Position numbers and translations under genes: made by a program. A stretch of DNA of 6,886 nt from a bacterium. Lineage in GTDB: Bacteria; JAJVIF01; JAGGVT01. The stretch spans positions 1 through 6,886 of the forward strand of contig JAGGVT010000212.1 of NCBI GenBank assembly GCA_021157815.1, read 5' to 3'. The notes under the pieces were generated by a model. It saw only the letters and a list, made by a program, of their open reading frames with translations. It searched no databases and was not told the origin of the DNA. Positions 3,938 to 6,886 of this stretch are shown piece after piece (within the stretch, counting starts at the first letter, position 1; each line of letters starts with the position of its first letter).

Positions 3938-6535
3938 CTAATTGTAAATTTGGCTTGGCGGAGTCCAATCGCCATCGGGACCTCCGAAGCATCCCATTTC
4001 GCTGCCATCCTCTGCGCCTGTCGCTATGTCAGTATTGTTCGGATGATAGAAATTCGCGCCCAGTGTGTAGTCGAAATCAGGATCAACACCATCATTATGG
4101 TTATAGCTGCCCGAACCCTCGCTAATCATGCCGCGATAGCTTTCAATTTGTGTCTGAGGCGGGATTGGTGTAGGTCCGAAGTAAACGCAGGTATGGTCCG
4201 CATAACTTGTTGAAGTGAATGATTCACCCCAGAATCCGAAGTTCCAGTTATCTGTCGGTGTGCCAATGTAGTAGTTTTCGCATTTGAAGATGTTGTTGTT
4301 GATTGTTAAAATACCGGTTACACCAGCCATATACAATCCGCCAGACCAGCCATCCACCGATGTATCATCGTGAATGGGGTCAAAATTGTCCATCGTGTTG
4401 TGAACGAATTCATTTGATTGGGATTGAATCTGGTAGAAAATCATGCTTGTAGTGGAGTTTGTGCCATCTTCATCTGTTGGAGAATTGTCGTTAAAATCAT
4501 AAAATAAATTATTCCTGATTGAGATATCCGTACCACCTCCGTGAATCCAGATACCGATAATCTGGGATCGCCATTTATCATAACCAAGATCAGGAATCTC
4601 GATATTGTGAAACTCATTGTGCATTACCGTTGCGGTGCTCGGGTCACCTTCAATGGATATCAAAGTTCCTGTTCGGTTACCCCATAACGGGTTGGCGTCT
4701 GGAGGCTTATCAAACATGATATCCACAAACTCGCAATCTTCAATTGTGATGTTATCAGTGTCATAAAATCGAAGGAGTGAATTATTCTCGCCGGCGCTTT
4801 CACCGGTGAATCTGCAATTTCTGACAGCCATGCCGTCTGAATAGCGAAAGTAAACGACATGGTATCCAACTCTTTCATTAATATCAAAATCAAGAACAAG
4901 ATTCTCGATAGATGAATTTGAGACATTGTCCGCAAAAACGAACATTTCCTCGGTTATTATCACAATGGGTCTGTCATTGCCTCCGGTAAGATCAAGCCCC
5001 ATTACTATCAGGTCCGAATTCAAAGTGAAGTAATCATAGGTCGCTGTTGCAGGAAAAACGTAAACATATCCATATCCCAGCGAGGTCGCGAGATTGATTC
5101 CGCCCTGGATTACATCAAGCGGATGCTCGAAACTGCCGTCCATGAGCGGATCACCCGCGTTGTCGGCATCGACATAGACGCCGTCCAATAAAACACTGAT
5201 GCTGAAGAACTGGTATGTCGCGAACTCATCAATGGCGAACAGGTTGGAAAGCGGGGTTTCATGGGGATGAACCCGTCCGATGCAATCCATCCCGCTTAGA
5301 AGAGGTGACGTATTCAAGCCCGGCGCATAGGAATCAAGAACCTTCACAAGACCGTTATAAATGCCAGGAGGAGCGCCTTCCTCGTTTTCAATTGTGAATT
5401 CAAAAATAAGCGGGTCGGACGGGTCATGCCCTGTTCCGCCTGATGGTGTGCTTGAAATCGCGGGATTTGCCAATACACCCGGAATGTCTATGGTAACTGA
5501 TGCGACATCACTTGCCGCGAGCATTTCATCAAGTCCGGTTCCCGCTGCAACGCCATGTGACGGGTCAACCACGCTTACCTCAATATCGGCGTCGCTTGAA
5601 ATAAGCCCCGGTGCAAGTTGGTTGCGTGTGATTTCAATCTGAACCTCGCTTGCAGCTTTTTTCAAATGCTGAGGAATGCGATATTCAGGGGTGAATCTCT
5701 CGCTTTTACTTGCGGCGCTTACAGCGTATGTGCACCCGATTGCGAAAACGAAATTGATTGCTTCGCTCGTTAAGTCAAAAACATAATCCTGCTCATCGTA
5801 ATCGCATCCCATCGCCATGACCAGATTCCCGCTTGGTGGCGGGACAGTAACATTCTCAAAGCCCATGGGGTTTGACGCATTGAAATTGCCGGATGAATAA
5901 TCGTCGAAATGCAGAACATACGGATGAAGGTCGGCATCCGTTGCGAAAATTTCATCGATTTTCGAATCGAGATAACCGGTGTAGCCATCCGCGCTAAGCA
6001 GATTTATCATACTTACTGACTTGCCCGCTGTCGGGAATATTGCGCTTCCAGCATCGTTTGAAATAACAATACCCTCGATATTGAACACATGAAGGTCAGC
6101 GCGATTCTTCCCGGATATGGGCTTGAGCGGATCACCGGGCGGAAACGGGTGCTTGATTCCAATGGAAACAATAACATGATTTTCAGAATCAAGTTCGATG
6201 CCCATGATTTTCGCGCAGTCAGCACAAGGCGCCATCTGCAGGAAGTTTGTGATATCCACAACTTCAAGAACGTCGGTCAAGTTTCCTTTGCGAATAGGCG
6301 TGATGCCGCCAGTCAGGGAATTAGCGTCAATATGAACATCAAAAATGCCAAGCGCACCATATCCGGCGGTCGGATTGCCTGCTTCATCATAATCTGAGAC
6401 ACCAACCATCAGTGAATCAAAATCCGAATTGCTGTTCGCAAGCGGTTCAACAGGATTACCGCCGCCGGATGAGCATCCGAGAATCAGAAAAACAAAAAAA
6501 GCAATTACCATAAAACAAGAGTTACGTATTACCAT
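3938..6535 (-). CDS. Large lipoprotein with C-terminal parallel beta-helix (pectin-lyase-like fold)
   Basis: This 865-residue exported protein is of unknown function. A short positive start and hydrophobic stretch end in the lipobox L-I-L-G-C with Cys21, followed by S-S-G-G-G, so it should be lipid-anchored. Residues about 35-300 form an unassigned domain with C-A-D-C at 104-107, G-I-K-H-P-F-P-P-G-D at 126-135 and C244/C268. About 295-420 look like an Ig-type beta sandwich (I-F-E-F-T-I-E-N, P-P-G-I-Y-N-G-L-V-K-V). From 453, V-Y-V-D-A-D-N-A-G-D with G-S-F-E-H-P-L-D-V-I-Q-G-G-I at 467-480 is the usual lead-in to a DUF1565-like beta-helix. Coils recur at 541-550, 568-577, 595-604, 670-680, 709-718 and 742-752. 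The end D-P-D-F-D-Y-T-L with G-C-F-G-G resembles the common closing cap. Such folds often bind or cleave polysaccharides, but I see no assignable catalytic set. Confidence 0.88.
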   Translation of the reverse strand: MVIRNSCFMVIAFFVFLILGCSSGGGNPVEPLANSNSDFDSLMVGVSDYDEAGNPTAGYGALGIFDVHIDANSLTGGITPIRKGNLTDVLEVVDITNFLQMAPCADCAKIMGIELDSENHVIVSIGIKHPFPPGDPLKPISGKNRADLHVFNIEGIVISNDAGSAIFPTAGKSVSMINLLSADGYTGYLDSKIDEIFATDADLHPYVLHFDDYSSGNFNASNPMGFENVTVPPPSGNLVMAMGCDYDEQDYVFDLTSEAINFVFAIGCTYAVSAASKSERFTPEYRIPQHLKKAASEVQIEITRNQLAPGLISSDADIEVSVVDPSHGVAAGTGLDEMLAASDVASVTIDIPGVLANPAISSTPSGGTGHDPSDPLIFEFTIENEEGAPPGIYNGLVKVLDSYAPGLNTSPLLSGMDCIGRVHPHETPLSNLFAIDEFATYQFFSISVLLDGVYVDADNAGDPLMDGSFEHPLDVIQGGINLATSLGYGYVYVFPATATYDYFTLNSDLIVMGLDLTGGNDRPIVIITEEMFVFADNVSNSSIENLVLDFDINERVGYHVVYFRYSDGMAVRNCRFTGESAGENNSLLRFYDTDNITIEDCEFVDIMFDKPPDANPLWGNRTGTLISIEGDPSTATVMHNEFHNIEIPDLGYDKWRSQIIGIWIHGGGTDISIRNNLFYDFNDNSPTDEDGTNSTTSMIFYQIQSQSNEFVHNTMDNFDPIHDDTSVDGWSGGLYMAGVTGILTINNNIFKCENYYIGTPTDNWNFGFWGESFTSTSYADHTCVYFGPTPIPPQTQIESYRGMISEGSGSYNHNDGVDPDFDYTLGANFYHPNNTDIATGAEDGSEMGCFGGPDGDWTPPSQIYN

Positions 6536-6542
6536 CAGTAAA

Positions 6543-6550
6543 TTACCTCC
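6543..6550 (-). promoter_or_regulatory. Strong ribosome binding site of the lipoprotein gene
   Basis: GGAGGTAA (6550-6543 on the minus strand) lies 7 bases before the ATG at 6535. It fixes the start, which in turn places the lipobox at the right distance from the N-terminus. Confidence 0.85.
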
Positions 6551-6555
6551 GACAG

Positions 6556-6584
6556 ATAATGCAAATTAGAATTGTTTATGTAAA
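6556..6584 (-). promoter_or_regulatory. Possible promoter of the lipoprotein gene (doubtful)
   Basis: On the minus strand TTTACA (6584-6579), a 17-base spacer and CATTAT (6561-6556) resemble a sigma70 promoter. The predicted start near 6549 would fall inside the ribosome binding site, which makes it doubtful. The true promoter may lie further upstream, between here and the palindromic repeat. Confidence 0.25.
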
Positions 6585-6679
6585 ACACTTAGTCTCGTTT
6601 TCTGAATAATCGATACCCTTGGAACAGATATGAATTCTGGTTTTACGGGCTGTTTGAAAAGCTTATCTGATCAAAGATC

Positions 6680-6749
6680 GTAGGGGCAAACCTTGTGTTT
6701 GCCTTAAATAATGTTATAAATGCAGGGTAAACACAAGGTTTGCCCCTAC
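6680..6749. repeat. Nested palindromic repeat, REP- or MITE-like
   Basis: GTAGGGGCAAACCTTGTGTT (from 6680) and its reverse complement (ending 6749) are the outer parts of two arms. The arms pair perfectly for 21 bases (6680-6700 with 6729-6749), then through a G-T pair and further bases to about 6705/6724, leaving an 18-base AT-rich loop. Each arm is also palindromic by itself: GGCAAAC (6685-6691), CTTGT, GTTTGCC (6697-6703). The unit can therefore fold as one long hairpin or two short ones. No T-run follows on either strand, so it is not a plain terminator. No open reading frame or clear target-site duplication accompanies it. Similar GTAGGGGC...-type palindromes are, as I recall, dispersed in intergenic regions of many bacterial genomes. 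Confidence 0.8.
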
Positions 6750-6759
6750 ATTATCATAT

Positions 6760-6886
6760 TTAGAACTCACCATCCGGAGGTAGCATGAGCAGAAACGCAT
6801 CGAAACTGCCGTTTGATGTATGCTCATCCACTCCCGCGCATGGATTGAAATCAACAACGTTTTGATATATTCCTGTAGCAAAAACA
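6760..6886 (-). CDS. C-terminal end of a protein with an SBBP-type beta-propeller repeat (cut by window edge)
   Basis: On the minus strand the frame from 6885 is open for 41 codons and ends at TAA (6762-6760). It reads V-F-A-T-G-I-Y-Q-N-V-V-D-F-N-P-C-A-G-V-D, then E-H-T-S-N-G-S-F-D-A-F-L and L-M-L-P-P-D-G-E-F. This fits the SBBP repeat pattern (V-Y-V-T-G-x-F, V-D-F-D-P-G-x-G-x-D, S-N-G-x-x-D-A-F-L, G-x-F) found in tandem in secreted beta-propeller proteins of environmental bacteria. The repeat is slightly degenerate: N-P-C-A-G replaces D-P-G-x-G. The start and the number of repeats lie beyond the right edge. It points the same way as the lipoprotein gene, with the palindromic repeat between them. 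The function is unknown; the product is probably exported. Confidence 0.7.
   Translation of the reverse strand, partial: VFATGIYQNVVDFNPCAGVDEHTSNGSFDAFLLMLPPDGEF

Noticed and set aside
5361-5642. 93-codon + strand frame opposite the lipoprotein
   Set aside because: It is a mirror of the lipoprotein coding sequence with no ribosome binding site and a low-complexity Ser/Ala/Pro composition.
3938-6535. Assigning the lipoprotein as a pectate lyase or alginate lyase
   Set aside because: Only the beta-helix fold is visible; I cannot point to the calcium-binding Asp set or catalytic Arg/Lys of those families.
6680-6749. CRISPR repeat or intrinsic terminator
   Set aside because: There are only two arms in inverted, not direct, orientation, with no spacer series, and no T-run follows on either strand.

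Overview
The window reads as a piece of chromosome from an uncultivated-type, Gram-negative (diderm) bacterium of moderate GC. The diderm reading rests on a large lipobox-bearing beta-helix lipoprotein and a secreted-type beta-propeller repeat protein. The ribosomal proteins are clearly bacterial, but I cannot name the phylum from the sequence alone.

Layout. At the left edge the first 54 codons of a GntR-family regulator run leftwards out of the window. Its promoter (TTGACA-17-TATATA) is fully visible, and a perfect inverted repeat overlaps the -10 box and looks like an operator. After a divergent intergenic region comes the conserved block rpsF-ssb-rpsR-rplI (S6, single-strand DNA-binding protein, S18, L9) on the + strand. 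It has a good promoter (TTGAAA-17-TATACT) in front and a textbook intrinsic terminator behind rplI. Next on the + strand is a soluble DegS-like sensor histidine kinase with no response regulator in view. It converges, through a shared terminator hairpin, on a minus-strand gene for an 865-residue lipoprotein with a C-terminal parallel beta-helix. Upstream of that gene is a 70-bp nested palindromic repeat, then the last 41 codons of another minus-strand gene whose end resembles an SBBP-type beta-propeller repeat.

How the genes fit together. The rpsF-rplI block is housekeeping: three ribosomal proteins plus the replication/repair SSB, in a widely conserved order. The kinase after it appears to be a separate transcription unit, because a terminator lies between. 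The right-hand third encodes exported proteins, probably cell-surface ones, and has no visible functional link to the left-hand part. I see no CRISPR array, tRNA, rRNA, transposase or phage gene, and no convincing new multi-gene system. The points most worth a second look are the SSB without the usual acidic Pro-Phe tip, the promoter/operator of the GntR gene, the nested palindromic repeat, the orphan DegS-like kinase, and the unassigned N-terminal half of the lipoprotein.
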